Source: Arthrobacter globiformis
GTDB lineage: Bacteria; Actinomycetota; Actinomycetes; Actinomycetales; Micrococcaceae
NCBI RefSeq assembly: GCF_003261175.1
Contig: NZ_QLNP01000099.1
Coordinates: 84,311 to 148,310, forward strand
DNA: 64,000 nucleotides
Direction of reading: 5' to 3'
In this document: positions 8,831 to 16,692 of the stretch, in pieces
Layout: each line of letters opens with the position of its first letter
Numbering within the stretch: position 1 is the first letter of the stretch
The notes under the pieces: generated by a model
The model's input: only the letters and a program-made list of their open reading frames with translations
The model's database searches: none
What the model was told of the DNA's origin: nothing
Program-made: the position numbers and the translations under genes

Positions 8831-9160
8831 TTAAGACTGCGTTGTCTCAATGGGTGCCGGCGTAGGGTCCGGAAGGTGGAAGTCCACCGCGAGGATCTGC
8901 CGGCTGTTGGGGAACGAGTACGCCTTTAGCGGCTCGTGGAGGGGGTGCGTGTTGTAGACAGCGATGTCCTCGACGCTTTCAAAGTCGGCCACGATGGCGT
9001 AGTCGAAGGAGCGTTCGGTGTTGAGGACGTCAGGGCCGTGGCTGAGGCTGAGCATGCCGGGGATCTTTCCGGCCATGGTGTTGAGCCCGTCAATCCAGGC
9101 CTGCCGGTCGGCCGGCGGGAAGCCGGGCTTGAACTGGAAGAGCACGGTGTGGCGGATCAT
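8831..9160 (-). CDS. Dabb (stress-responsive A/B barrel) domain protein
   Basis: 109 residues from the ATG at 9160, one base after the desaturase stop codon, so translation is probably coupled. It begins MIRHTVLFQFKPGFPPADRQ, the typical first strand and helix of the dimeric alpha/beta-barrel (Dabb) fold, and includes DYAIVADFESVEDIAVY and HPLHEPLKAY, where the conserved His sits. Family members range from proteins of unknown role to small cyclases acting on polyketide rings. Here it lies between a ring desaturase and a transporter; a role in handling a cyclic keto intermediate is possible but unproven. Confidence 0.8.
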   Translation of the reverse strand: MIRHTVLFQFKPGFPPADRQAWIDGLNTMAGKIPGMLSLSHGPDVLNTERSFDYAIVADFESVEDIAVYNTHPLHEPLKAYSFPNSRQILAVDFHLPDPTPAPIETTQS

Positions 9161-9161
9161 T

Positions 9162-10868
9162 TCAGACGCCCGCCTCGACAAGCCCGGCCACCGGTGACAG
9201 GGCTGCTTGGTCCTCTGGGGACCGGTAATCCGGGGACTGGCCGGCAAGGGTGCGGCCAGCGAGGTAGCCCATGGTCATGATGGGTCCGAGGGTGGCGCCG
9301 GCGCCGGGGTAGCCTGCCGCGTAGGCGTTTTCCGTGGTGTTGCCGGCGGCGAACAGGCCCGGGATGGGGCTGTTGTCGACGTCGAGCACACGGGCTGACC
9401 CGTCGGTAGCCACGCCGCCGTTGGTGCCAAAGGCGCCGTTCACCACCTCCAGCGCGTAGAAGGGCCCGGATTCGAGCGGACCCAGGGACGGGTTCGGCCA
9501 CGGGCAGTCGGCGTCGCCCCAGTATTTGTCGTAGGCGCTTTCGCCGCGGCCGAAGTCGGGGTCCTCGCCCCGCGCCGCGAACTCGTTGAACCGGACCACT
9601 GTGGCTTCCAGGTTCTCCGCGGGAATGCTGATCTTCGCGGCGAGTTCAGCCAGCGTGGGCGCCTCGATCAGGTAACCCGGCGTCGGCTGGCCTGCGCGGT
9701 GGGCAAGGATGCCGTAGCGCTCCAGGTAGCCGTGGTCCACGATCACGTGCGCCGGGGTGTTCAGCGTGCGGTTCGCGGCGGAGTCCCAGGACTGCAGGCT
9801 GCGGGCGAGGTCATTGTAGTTCTGCGACTCGTTGGCGAAGCGGCGCCCGTGGCGGTTCACCATGATGGAGCCCGGGCCCTGCCGCTCGAACCGCAGCAGG
9901 GTGCCAACCGGCTGGCCGTCGCGGGTGTCGCCGGTGACGGACATCGGCGCCCACCAGGCCTCGCGCGTGCCGCGGGTCTGGCCGCCGATGCGCTGCGACA
10001 TCCGCAGCCCGTCACCGGTGTTCGAGGGTGGCGAGCACATGGTGTGGAGCCGGGACGCGAGCATCGAGTCGGCCAGGGCCTTGTCCCATTCGAAGCCGCC
10101 TGTCGCGAGCACCACGCCCTCGCGGGCATGGAACGCCTCACCGGTTTCCAGTTCGACGCCGGTCACCCGGCCGCCGTCGGTGAGCGGACCATCGGTGAGC
10201 AGGCGGTGCCCGCGGGCCCCGGTGACGAGTGTGGCTCCGTCGCGGACCAGGCTGGCGAGCAGCATGGAAACGAGCGCCTGCCCCTTGGCAACGAGGCCCT
10301 TCTCCTGGCGGCTGGCCAAGTCCTCCCACGGAAACTTGGTGAAGGCGCCCCACTCTTCGTATTCCTGCATGGTGAACGGGGCGCGGCCGTCACTGCGCAC
10401 GTGCACCCGGAGGGCGCCCAGCGCTTCGGTGCTGTTGAACAGCTCCGGCTCAATCGTGCGGCCGCCCGCCACTGCACCCGGGAGATCCTGCCGGTAGTCG
10501 GGGAAGTTGTCGAGGAAGATGAAGCGGACGCCGCACTCCTCCTCGACGAAGCGCAGCATCTGGTCGCCGTAGTTCAGGGCGGCGTCCAGCAGATCCTCAC
10601 GGCCCCTGCCGCGGGCGACGGCGCGCACGTACGCCGCTGCTGCTGCCTTGGAATCGGTGATCCCGGCCTTCCGTGCGTGATGGTTGTCCGCCACCCAGAG
10701 CATGCCGCCAGACACGGCCGAGGTCCCGCCCAGCAGGTCACTCTTTTCGAGGACGACGACGGACTTGCCGGCATGGGCGGCGGTGGCCGCCGCGGTGAGT
10801 GCTCCCGCACCGGAACCGACGACGACGACGTCGTAAGTGTCCGCGGGGGTGCCGTTGACGAATTTCAT
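9162..10868 (-). CDS. KstD-like FAD-dependent ring desaturase A (candidate 4-oxocyclohexanecarboxylate desaturase)
   Basis: 568 residues; ATG preceded by GAAAGG. The N-terminal dinucleotide-binding fold is VVVVGSGAGALTAAATA (~14-30), then VVLEKSDLLGGTSAVSGG (~38-55). The C-terminal flavin-binding segment is GLFAAGNTT followed by AGYPGAGATLG (~505-527). These are the signatures of the 3-ketosteroid delta-1-dehydrogenase / fumarate reductase flavoprotein group, which abstracts hydrogens next to a ring ketone. It is cotranscribed after the SDR, as expected for an enzyme using the ketone that the SDR makes. A paralogue lies at 12738-14498. Which of the two acts first cannot be told from sequence alone. 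A steroid substrate is a possible alternative, but no other steroid genes are nearby. Confidence 0.85.
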   Translation of the reverse strand: MKFVNGTPADTYDVVVVGSGAGALTAAATAAHAGKSVVVLEKSDLLGGTSAVSGGMLWVADNHHARKAGITDSKAAAAAYVRAVARGRGREDLLDAALNYGDQMLRFVEEECGVRFIFLDNFPDYRQDLPGAVAGGRTIEPELFNSTEALGALRVHVRSDGRAPFTMQEYEEWGAFTKFPWEDLASRQEKGLVAKGQALVSMLLASLVRDGATLVTGARGHRLLTDGPLTDGGRVTGVELETGEAFHAREGVVLATGGFEWDKALADSMLASRLHTMCSPPSNTGDGLRMSQRIGGQTRGTREAWWAPMSVTGDTRDGQPVGTLLRFERQGPGSIMVNRHGRRFANESQNYNDLARSLQSWDSAANRTLNTPAHVIVDHGYLERYGILAHRAGQPTPGYLIEAPTLAELAAKISIPAENLEATVVRFNEFAARGEDPDFGRGESAYDKYWGDADCPWPNPSLGPLESGPFYALEVVNGAFGTNGGVATDGSARVLDVDNSPIPGLFAAGNTTENAYAAGYPGAGATLGPIMTMGYLAGRTLAGQSPDYRSPEDQAALSPVAGLVEAGV

Positions 10869-10937
10869 GGGGTGTTGCCTTTCAAAAGGAAAATGATGGG
10901 TGCTGCCGCAGGTGGGAGCTGCTGGGGTGGTCCGGCG

Positions 10938-11699
10938 TCAGACGGCTGTGTAGCCGCCGTCGATGACCAGCTCTGAACCGGTGGTGAAGCGCGACTCGTC
11001 AGAGGCCAGGTAGAGCACGCCGTACGCGATCTCGTCCGGTTCGCCCTGGCGGGGCAGCGGGTTGGAGCCCACCAGTTGCTTGTAGTAGGCCTCGGCACCG
11101 ATGTCCGACTGCTCCGCGGAGCGGCGGCTCATCCTGGTGTTCATGGATCCGGGGTGGATGGAGTTGACCCGGATGCCGTAACCGCCGTAGGCCGCCGCGT
11201 CCGACTTGCTCAGAAGCCGCACAGCGCCCTTGGTGGCGTGGTAGAGCGGGACATTCCGGCCGCCGGTGAGGCCGTGGATGGAGGAAAAATTGACGATGCT
11301 GCCGGTGCCTTTTTCGATCATGCCGGGGACCACGTGCTTGGTCATCAGCCAGACGCCCTTGACGTTGACGCTGAAAATCGTGTCGAAGTCGGCCGTCGAG
11401 GCCGTGTGCGAGGCTCCTGCCGGGCCGATGATGCCAGCGGCGTTGACCAGGATGTCCGGTGTGCCCAGTTCGTCCCGGACCCGGCGAATGGCGTCGGCTA
11501 CGCTGGCCTCGCTGGTGACATCGACGTCGTACTCACTGATGTTTTGGTGGGCAGCGGCGGCCGGGATGCCGGCAACGTCCAGGCTGGCAACCTTCGCGCC
11601 GTGCTCGGCAAGGAGGGCGGCGGTGGCACTGCCCAGGTCTCCGCGGCCTCCGGTGACAATGGCGGTCTTTCCGGCCACGCGGTTCTGGATGGGATTCAT
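10938..11699 (-). CDS. Short-chain dehydrogenase/reductase (candidate 4-hydroxycyclohexanecarboxylate dehydrogenase)
   Basis: 253 residues from the ATG at 11699, with GAGGAG nine bases upstream. It has the classical SDR signature: cofactor motif TGGRGDLGSATAAL (~17-30; TGxxxxxG-like), DVDVTSEASV, the NAAG segment (VNAAGIIGP), the catalytic Ser in VNFSSIHG and the YHATKGA box with Tyr and Lys. Asp at the end of the second strand (VASLDVAG) favours NAD over NADP. It would oxidise a secondary alcohol to a ketone. It is the first gene of the unit that continues with the KstD-like enzyme, the Dabb protein and the transporter. In the published chc pathway, SDRs (ChcB) oxidise 4-hydroxycyclohexanecarboxylate. 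Confidence 0.88.
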   Translation of the reverse strand: MNPIQNRVAGKTAIVTGGRGDLGSATAALLAEHGAKVASLDVAGIPAAAAHQNISEYDVDVTSEASVADAIRRVRDELGTPDILVNAAGIIGPAGASHTASTADFDTIFSVNVKGVWLMTKHVVPGMIEKGTGSIVNFSSIHGLTGGRNVPLYHATKGAVRLLSKSDAAAYGGYGIRVNSIHPGSMNTRMSRRSAEQSDIGAEAYYKQLVGSNPLPRQGEPDEIAYGVLYLASDESRFTTGSELVIDGGYTAV

Positions 11700-11779
11700 G
11701 TGTTGCTCCTCGTGATCCTGCAGCCTCATCGCTGCTTCCCAGCCAGCGTGGCAGGGGACCTGTGAGGCGAACCACACAA

Positions 11780-11796
11780 TTGCCGATGAACGGCAA
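11780..11796. promoter_or_regulatory. Candidate IclR operator upstream of the SDR operon
   Basis: TTGCCG and CGGCAA are perfect 6-base inverted arms around the spacer ATGAA, 81-97 bases upstream of the SDR start. The inner 11 bases CCGATGAACGG recur at 15329-15339 upstream of the P450 gene. The position between the IclR gene and the SDR operon, plus the shared core, suggests a regulator binding site. Confidence 0.55.
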
Positions 11797-11818
11797 AACC
11801 GGATTTCAGTGGCCTTGC

Positions 11819-12604
11819 TCAGTGACTCTGGCGAAGAGTGCCCTTCAGCTCGCCCCGCCAGCCCAGCGCCCGGGAGATCCCGCGCGCCGCGGCCATCAGC
11901 ACGGGCACCCGGGCCGGGGCGTTCTCCTCGTTGCGCGGCACCACGACGCTGAGCGCGGCGCGGACGGTGTTGTCGGAGCCAAACACCGGCACGGCGATGC
12001 CGCTGGACTCGGGAACGATCACTCCCGGCATGGCAGCGAAGCCACGCTGCCGGATCTCGGCCAGGTGGCGCCGGAGCGCGGCCGGCTCGGTCAGGGTGGT
12101 CTCGGTGAACTTCGTCAGCGGCCGGGCCAGGAAGGCGTCCTGGTACGCGGCGGGGGAGTGTGCCAGCAGTACCAGTCCCGAGGATGTGGCGTGGACCGGC
12201 AGCCTGCCGGCGATCTTGGTGATGTCCACGATCGTTTTGTCCGAGCCGAGCCGCTCGATGTACAGGACCTCGTCCGAATCGAGGATGCCCAGTGTGGTGG
12301 AGTGCTGCACCACGGCCTGGATATCCTCCATGAATGGCAGCGCGGCTTCCCGCAGGCCCAGCATCTTGGAACCGCGGGAGGCCAGTTCCCACATCCGCGT
12401 GCCGACGTGGATGTCCCCGTCGGGGTCGCGTTCCAGCAGACGCTCGAGCAGCAGGTCGTTGACCAGTCGGTAGGTGGTGGTCACCGGCAGGCCGGTGCGT
12501 CGCCCCAGCTCGGCGACGCTCATGGCAGGGTGCCGGTCATCGAAGGCGCTCACGATTTTCACGAAGCGGCCGATGATCGACTCGCCGGATGCGGAGTTGG
12601 CCAC
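11819..12604 (-). CDS. IclR-family transcriptional regulator 1
   Basis: 261 residues from GTG 12604, preceded by AGGAGGAACA. The N-terminal winged helix-turn-helix (~10-70) contains MSVAELGRRTGLPVTTTYRL; the IclR effector-binding domain (~85-250) contains LHTMW-equivalent GTRMWELASRG, DEVLYIERL and HATSSGLVLLAHSP, ending in a region rich in the usual IAVPVFGSDN motif. IclR proteins bind small acids and act as repressors or activators of aromatic and alicyclic acid catabolism. It lies upstream of and in line with the SDR operon, and divergent from the second desaturase. A close paralogue is at 14519-15271; both begin with the MANS-SGES- pattern. Confidence 0.9.
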   Translation of the reverse strand: MANSASGESIIGRFVKIVSAFDDRHPAMSVAELGRRTGLPVTTTYRLVNDLLLERLLERDPDGDIHVGTRMWELASRGSKMLGLREAALPFMEDIQAVVQHSTTLGILDSDEVLYIERLGSDKTIVDITKIAGRLPVHATSSGLVLLAHSPAAYQDAFLARPLTKFTETTLTEPAALRRHLAEIRQRGFAAMPGVIVPESSGIAVPVFGSDNTVRAALSVVVPRNEENAPARVPVLMAAARGISRALGWRGELKGTLRQSH

Positions 12605-12675
12605 TGTTCCTCCTGTCGATTCCCGCTCAATGGTAATCCTCCTCCCGGGCGGCCGTGCTCCCGGCTCTACTGGGG

Positions 12676-12689
12676 GTTTGTCAGCAAAC
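12676..12689. promoter_or_regulatory. Inverted repeat in the IclR1/desaturase B divergent region
   Basis: GTTTG-TCAG-CAAAC is a perfect 5-base inverted repeat with a 4-base spacer, between the divergent starts at 12604 and 12738. It does not share the CCGATGAACGG core, so it may be a separate operator or chance. Confidence 0.3.
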
Positions 12690-12737
12690 GCCTGCCGCCG
12701 CAAAGGAGTGGCCCGCAGGCAGAACGGAGCAGGAACC

Positions 12738-14498
12738 ATGACAGAAACTTTGGCAGAAACCGCAAAGACGGCGGTCTGTGACGTCCTCGTCATCGGATCG
12801 GGTGTGGCCGGGATGGCCGCAGCATTGAAGGCCGCATCGCAGGGACTGAGCGTGATCGTCGCGGAAAAGGAGCAGCACTTCGGCGGAACCACCGCCATTT
12901 CCGCGGGCTGGGCATGGGTCCCCGGCAACAAGCACGGCGTGGCGCAGGGCGATACCCGCGGGGACGCCGAGAGCTACCTGAAGAACCTGGCGCCGGAGAC
13001 GTACAACGAGGCAGGAGTTCGGAACTTCCTGGACACCGTGCCTGAAGCGATCTCCTTCTTCGAAAACGAAACCGAGGTGAAGTTCACCTACCCGGAGAAG
13101 GCCCCGGACTACCAGATGGACCTGCCTGGCGCGAGGCTGTCCGGCCGGGCCATCCTGCCGCAGGACGTGGATGCACGGGTGCTCGGGGACAAGCGGCTCC
13201 TGATGCAGCCGTACATGAGTTCCTACACCGTCTTCGGCTACATGCCGCAGGTGGGGCCGGACATCAACGAGTTCTTCCACGTGAACCAGTCGCTTAAGTC
13301 CTTCATCTACGTGGCCAGGAAGCTGCTGCGCACCTGGGCCGATGCCGCCCGCTACAAGCGTCCGGTCCTGCGCTCCAACGGCAACGCCCTCATGACCCGT
13401 ATGGTCAAAAGCGCCGACGACCTGGGCATCCGGCTGTGGAAATGCTCACCGGCGCTGTCCCTCACCAGGGACGACGCCGGGACCGTCACCGGTGCGGTCA
13501 TCGGGGGAGAGCACGCCATCACCGTCACTGCGCGGGCGGGCGTCATCCTCGCCGCGGGCGGATTCTCCGGAAACCGGGAACTACGGCAGCGGTATTTCCC
13601 TCACGACGCCGGCGGCGACGACCACTTCACCCCCACCGTGGGCCACGGCGGCGACGCCGCCACACTGGCGATCGCAGCCGGAGGCTACATCGACGATTCC
13701 GTGTTCAGCGTTGGCTCCTGGGCCCCGGTGACCGTGTTCAAATATCTCAGCGGTGAACAGCGGCTCTTTCCGCATCTGCGGGCCATCGGCCTGCCCGGAC
13801 TGATCGCCGTCGACCGCCACGGCAGGCGCTTCGGTAACGAGGCCCTGAGCTACCACGACTTCGGCTGGGCCATGATTGAGCACAACAAGGACGAGGTCGG
13901 AACCTTCGGCTACGTGATCGGCGACGCGAAAACGATGCACAAATACGGCATCGGCTATGCCAAGCCCTGGCCGATGCCCCGCGGCTACTTCTACAGGACC
14001 GGCTACCTGGTCAAAGGGAACACCCTTGCTGAGCTCGCCGGAAAGCTCGGCATCGATGCAGCGGGCCTGGAGGCCACCGTCGCCGGATTCAACCCGGCGG
14101 CTGAACGCGGCGAGGACCCGGCGTTCGGCCGCGGTTCCACCCAGTACAACCACTTCCGGGGCGATCTCGAGCACAAGCCGAACCCGAACCTCGCGCCGGT
14201 GGGCAAGGGCCCGTACTACGCGGCGAAGATCCAAATGGGCGATCTGGGCACCTTCGCCGGCCTCGGCGTCAACGAGCACTCCGAGGTGGTCACGGCGGAG
14301 GGCTCGGTGGTGCCCGGCCTGCTGGCCGTGGGTGCGGCCGCGGTGAGCGTCTTCGGCGGCGGTTACCCCGGCTATGGCTCCCACATCGGGCCGGCCCTGG
14401 TGTTTGGCTACCGCGCGGGCCGGGACATCGCCAGGCTTGCCGCTAAGAGGAACGCGGACCAGACAGGGGCGCGTCCGGCCAACGTGGCGGGCAACTAG
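12738..14498 (+). CDS. KstD-like FAD-dependent ring desaturase B (candidate second ring desaturase)
   Basis: 586 residues from the ATG at 12738, with GGAGCAGGAACC upstream. VLVIGSGVAGMAAALKA (~15-31) and HFGGTTAISAGWAWVPGN (~48-65) form the FAD-binding start; GGGYPGYGSHIGPALV near the C-terminus is the matching end. The fold is the same as in desaturase A, but the intervening sequence differs widely, so this is an old paralogue and not a recent copy. It is followed after 20 bases by IclR regulator 2, so the pair likely forms one transcript. In the published cyclohexanecarboxylate pathway two such flavoproteins act in turn to give 4-hydroxybenzoate; this gene would supply one of them. That assignment is inferred. 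Confidence 0.84.
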   Translation: MTETLAETAKTAVCDVLVIGSGVAGMAAALKAASQGLSVIVAEKEQHFGGTTAISAGWAWVPGNKHGVAQGDTRGDAESYLKNLAPETYNEAGVRNFLDTVPEAISFFENETEVKFTYPEKAPDYQMDLPGARLSGRAILPQDVDARVLGDKRLLMQPYMSSYTVFGYMPQVGPDINEFFHVNQSLKSFIYVARKLLRTWADAARYKRPVLRSNGNALMTRMVKSADDLGIRLWKCSPALSLTRDDAGTVTGAVIGGEHAITVTARAGVILAAGGFSGNRELRQRYFPHDAGGDDHFTPTVGHGGDAATLAIAAGGYIDDSVFSVGSWAPVTVFKYLSGEQRLFPHLRAIGLPGLIAVDRHGRRFGNEALSYHDFGWAMIEHNKDEVGTFGYVIGDAKTMHKYGIGYAKPWPMPRGYFYRTGYLVKGNTLAELAGKLGIDAAGLEATVAGFNPAAERGEDPAFGRGSTQYNHFRGDLEHKPNPNLAPVGKGPYYAAKIQMGDLGTFAGLGVNEHSEVVTAEGSVVPGLLAVGAAAVSVFGGGYPGYGSHIGPALVFGYRAGRDIARLAAKRNADQTGARPANVAGN

Positions 14499-14518
14499 GC
14501 GCCGGGCCGGAGACAGCC

Positions 14519-15271
14519 ATGGCCAACTCGACATCGGGGGAATCGGTGATCAGCCGCGTGGTGCGGCTCATGAGCGCCTTCGACCGGGACCTGCCGGCCA
14601 TGACGCTCTCCGGCCTTGCCCGCCGCGCCGGCCTCCCGCTGACCACCGCGCACCGGCTCGTGGATGACCTGGTCCTCCACGGTCTGATTGAGCGGCTACC
14701 GGACGGGAACCTCTGCTCCGGGATGCGCATGTGGGAGCTCGCTGCCCGGGGCTCGCGCGCGCTGAACCTGCGCGAGCTGGCGCTGCCCTTCATGGAGGAT
14801 GTCCAGGCCGCCGTCCACCAGCACACCACCCTGGCCGTGCTGGACCACGGCACTGTGCTGTATGTGGAGCGGCTCTCCTCTCCGCACTCCAGCCTTGACG
14901 CCGCCCATATTGCCCAGCGGATGCCCATCCACGCAGCCTCGTCGGGCCTGGTGCTGCTGGCGTTCTCGCCGCCCGTTGTCCAGGCCGAGGTGCTGGCGAA
15001 GCCCCTGAAGGCGGCGACCCCTGAAACCATCACCGATTCAGCCCTCATCCGTAAGCATCTGGCCGAGATCAGGCAGCGCGGCTACGTGGCGCTGCCCGGC
15101 ATCGGAGTCACAGAGTGGACGGGCGTTGCCGTGCCTGTCTTTGGGCCCGGCAACACGATTGCTGCAGCGCTCAACGCCATTGTGCCGCGGCAGGACGCCG
15201 CGGTTCCGTTGATCGTCCCCGCCCTGCTGACCGCAGCCCACGGAATCTCCCGCGCCCTGAAATCCGCTTAG
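14519..15271 (+). CDS. IclR-family transcriptional regulator 2
   Basis: 250 residues, ATG with GGAGACAGCC upstream. The N-terminal helix-turn-helix includes MTLSGLARRAGLPLTTAHRL; the effector domain includes GMRMWELAARGSRALNL, TVLYVERL, IHAASSGLVLLAFSP and VAVPVFGPGNT. It aligns along its full length with regulator 1, including EIRQRG and ALPFMEDVQA. It is encoded directly after desaturase B and 160 bases before the P450 operon. It probably senses a cluster intermediate and controls one or more of the three transcription units. Confidence 0.9.
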   Translation: MANSTSGESVISRVVRLMSAFDRDLPAMTLSGLARRAGLPLTTAHRLVDDLVLHGLIERLPDGNLCSGMRMWELAARGSRALNLRELALPFMEDVQAAVHQHTTLAVLDHGTVLYVERLSSPHSSLDAAHIAQRMPIHAASSGLVLLAFSPPVVQAEVLAKPLKAATPETITDSALIRKHLAEIRQRGYVALPGIGVTEWTGVAVPVFGPGNTIAAALNAIVPRQDAAVPLIVPALLTAAHGISRALKSA

Positions 15272-15328
15272 TCCCCAGGCCGGACCCGCCGAATCCGCCT
15301 GGCCCGGCGAGCCGGCAAACTTTCGCAA

Positions 15329-15339
15329 CCGATGAACGG
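15329..15339. promoter_or_regulatory. Candidate IclR operator upstream of the P450 operon
   Basis: CCGATGAACGG, identical to the core of the palindrome at 11780-11796, lies 94-104 bases upstream of the P450 start, nearly the same distance as in the SDR operon. The outer arms are less perfect here (GCAA before, AAGA after). Confidence 0.5.
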
Positions 15340-15432
15340 AAGACCTGTGGGGGCGGCCGCAGCACATCCCGCAAGGTGGACTGAGAGGCGGATCACATCC
15401 GAATTCGCCGCAGCCCACCGGAAAGAAGGACG

Positions 15433-16692
15433 ATGATGTCTGCTCTACAGACGGAAATCCTGCCCCCGTACTCGCATGAACTCGACTGGCCCGAGGGTAT
15501 GGCGCCCTTCAAGGTGGTGGACGACGGGACCCAGGGCGATCCTTACCGGCACTATCAGTGGATGCGAGAGAACGCCCCGGTGCTCCGTGCCCATTCACCC
15601 GTATCGGATGTCTGGTTCATCTCCCGGTACGACGACGTACGCCGGGCCATGCGGGCACCGAAAGTCTTCTCGTCGCAGGTCGTGGACCCGGTTCCGCTGA
15701 CCTTCCTGACGCTGTTCGACGCACCCAACCACACCCGTCTGCGCCAGGTCGTGGCGCAGGCCTTCATTCCCAAGGCCATTGCCCGCTTCGAGGACCGGGT
15801 GCGGGAGAACGCGGATAAGTACTTAGCGCCGATGCTCGCCGCCGGCGGCGGTGACGCCGTGGACGACTACGCCATCCCCCTGAGCATGTCCACCATCAGC
15901 GCCCTGCTCGACGTTCCTGCCGAGGACTTCGAGAAGATGAAGTTCTGGTCGGACGAGACCTTCAGCTACTTCGGCCGGCTGGCCCGCAACGCCCAGGGCA
16001 CAGGCACCGACGAGCAGAGCACCTTCGAGTTCTTCGCCTACCTGAAGGACACGATGGAGCGCCTGTACCGCGAGGAGAGCGACTCCGTCGGCGGACACAT
16101 CGCCCGGATGTGGAAGGAAGGCCTGCTCAGCGAGAAGGAGGCCAAGGAACTCTGCGCCTTTGTCTTCGTCGCAGGCCATGACACCACCACCATTCTTTTG
16201 GCCAACGCATTCCGGATGTTCAGCGAACAGCCGGACCTGCTGGACAGGATCCGACGGAACCCCAACGACGCGAACCTCTTCGTCGAGGAGTTGGCCCGCT
16301 ACCGCGGCACCGTCCAGCGTGCCAGCCGGATCACCACAGAGGAGGTGGAGGTTTCCGGTGTGACCATTCCGGCCGGCGCCATCGTGCGCCTGCTGCCCGC
16401 CGCAGCGAACCGGGACAGCAGCAAATATCCCGACGGCGAGCGCTTCGACATCGACCGCGACACCGACGGCCACCTGGGCTTCGGGCACGGAGTCCACAGC
16501 TGCCTCGGTGCGCCCCTCGCCAGGCTTGAGGTCCTGGTGACCGTCAAGCTCCTTGCCGAAAAGCTGACGTCACTCACGCTGGATCCGGACAAGCCCATCG
16601 AGTATGTGCGCGGCAACAACCTAACAAACTCGGGCCCGGAGCACCTGCACGTGATGCTCGGACAGATCAATGCAGGGCAGACCAATGCATAG
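15433..16692 (+). CDS. Bacterial class I cytochrome P450 (candidate cyclohexanecarboxylate 4-hydroxylase)
   Basis: 419 residues, soluble. AAGGA precedes the tandem ATG ATG. All P450 landmarks are present: the oxygen-activation motif in helix I, FVAGHDTTT (~246-254); the K-helix ExxR in EELARYR (~284-290); and the haem ligand loop FGHGVHSCLGAPLAR (~346-360) with the Cys. It would insert oxygen into an unactivated C-H bond using electrons from the next two genes, with which it forms a tight operon (8-base overlap with the reductase). In the Sinomonas chc cluster the equivalent ChcAa hydroxylates cyclohexanecarboxylate. The substrate here is inferred from gene context; terpenoid hydroxylation is an alternative. 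Confidence 0.93.
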   Translation: MMSALQTEILPPYSHELDWPEGMAPFKVVDDGTQGDPYRHYQWMRENAPVLRAHSPVSDVWFISRYDDVRRAMRAPKVFSSQVVDPVPLTFLTLFDAPNHTRLRQVVAQAFIPKAIARFEDRVRENADKYLAPMLAAGGGDAVDDYAIPLSMSTISALLDVPAEDFEKMKFWSDETFSYFGRLARNAQGTGTDEQSTFEFFAYLKDTMERLYREESDSVGGHIARMWKEGLLSEKEAKELCAFVFVAGHDTTTILLANAFRMFSEQPDLLDRIRRNPNDANLFVEELARYRGTVQRASRITTEEVEVSGVTIPAGAIVRLLPAAANRDSSKYPDGERFDIDRDTDGHLGFGHGVHSCLGAPLARLEVLVTVKLLAEKLTSLTLDPDKPIEYVRGNNLTNSGPEHLHVMLGQINAGQTNA

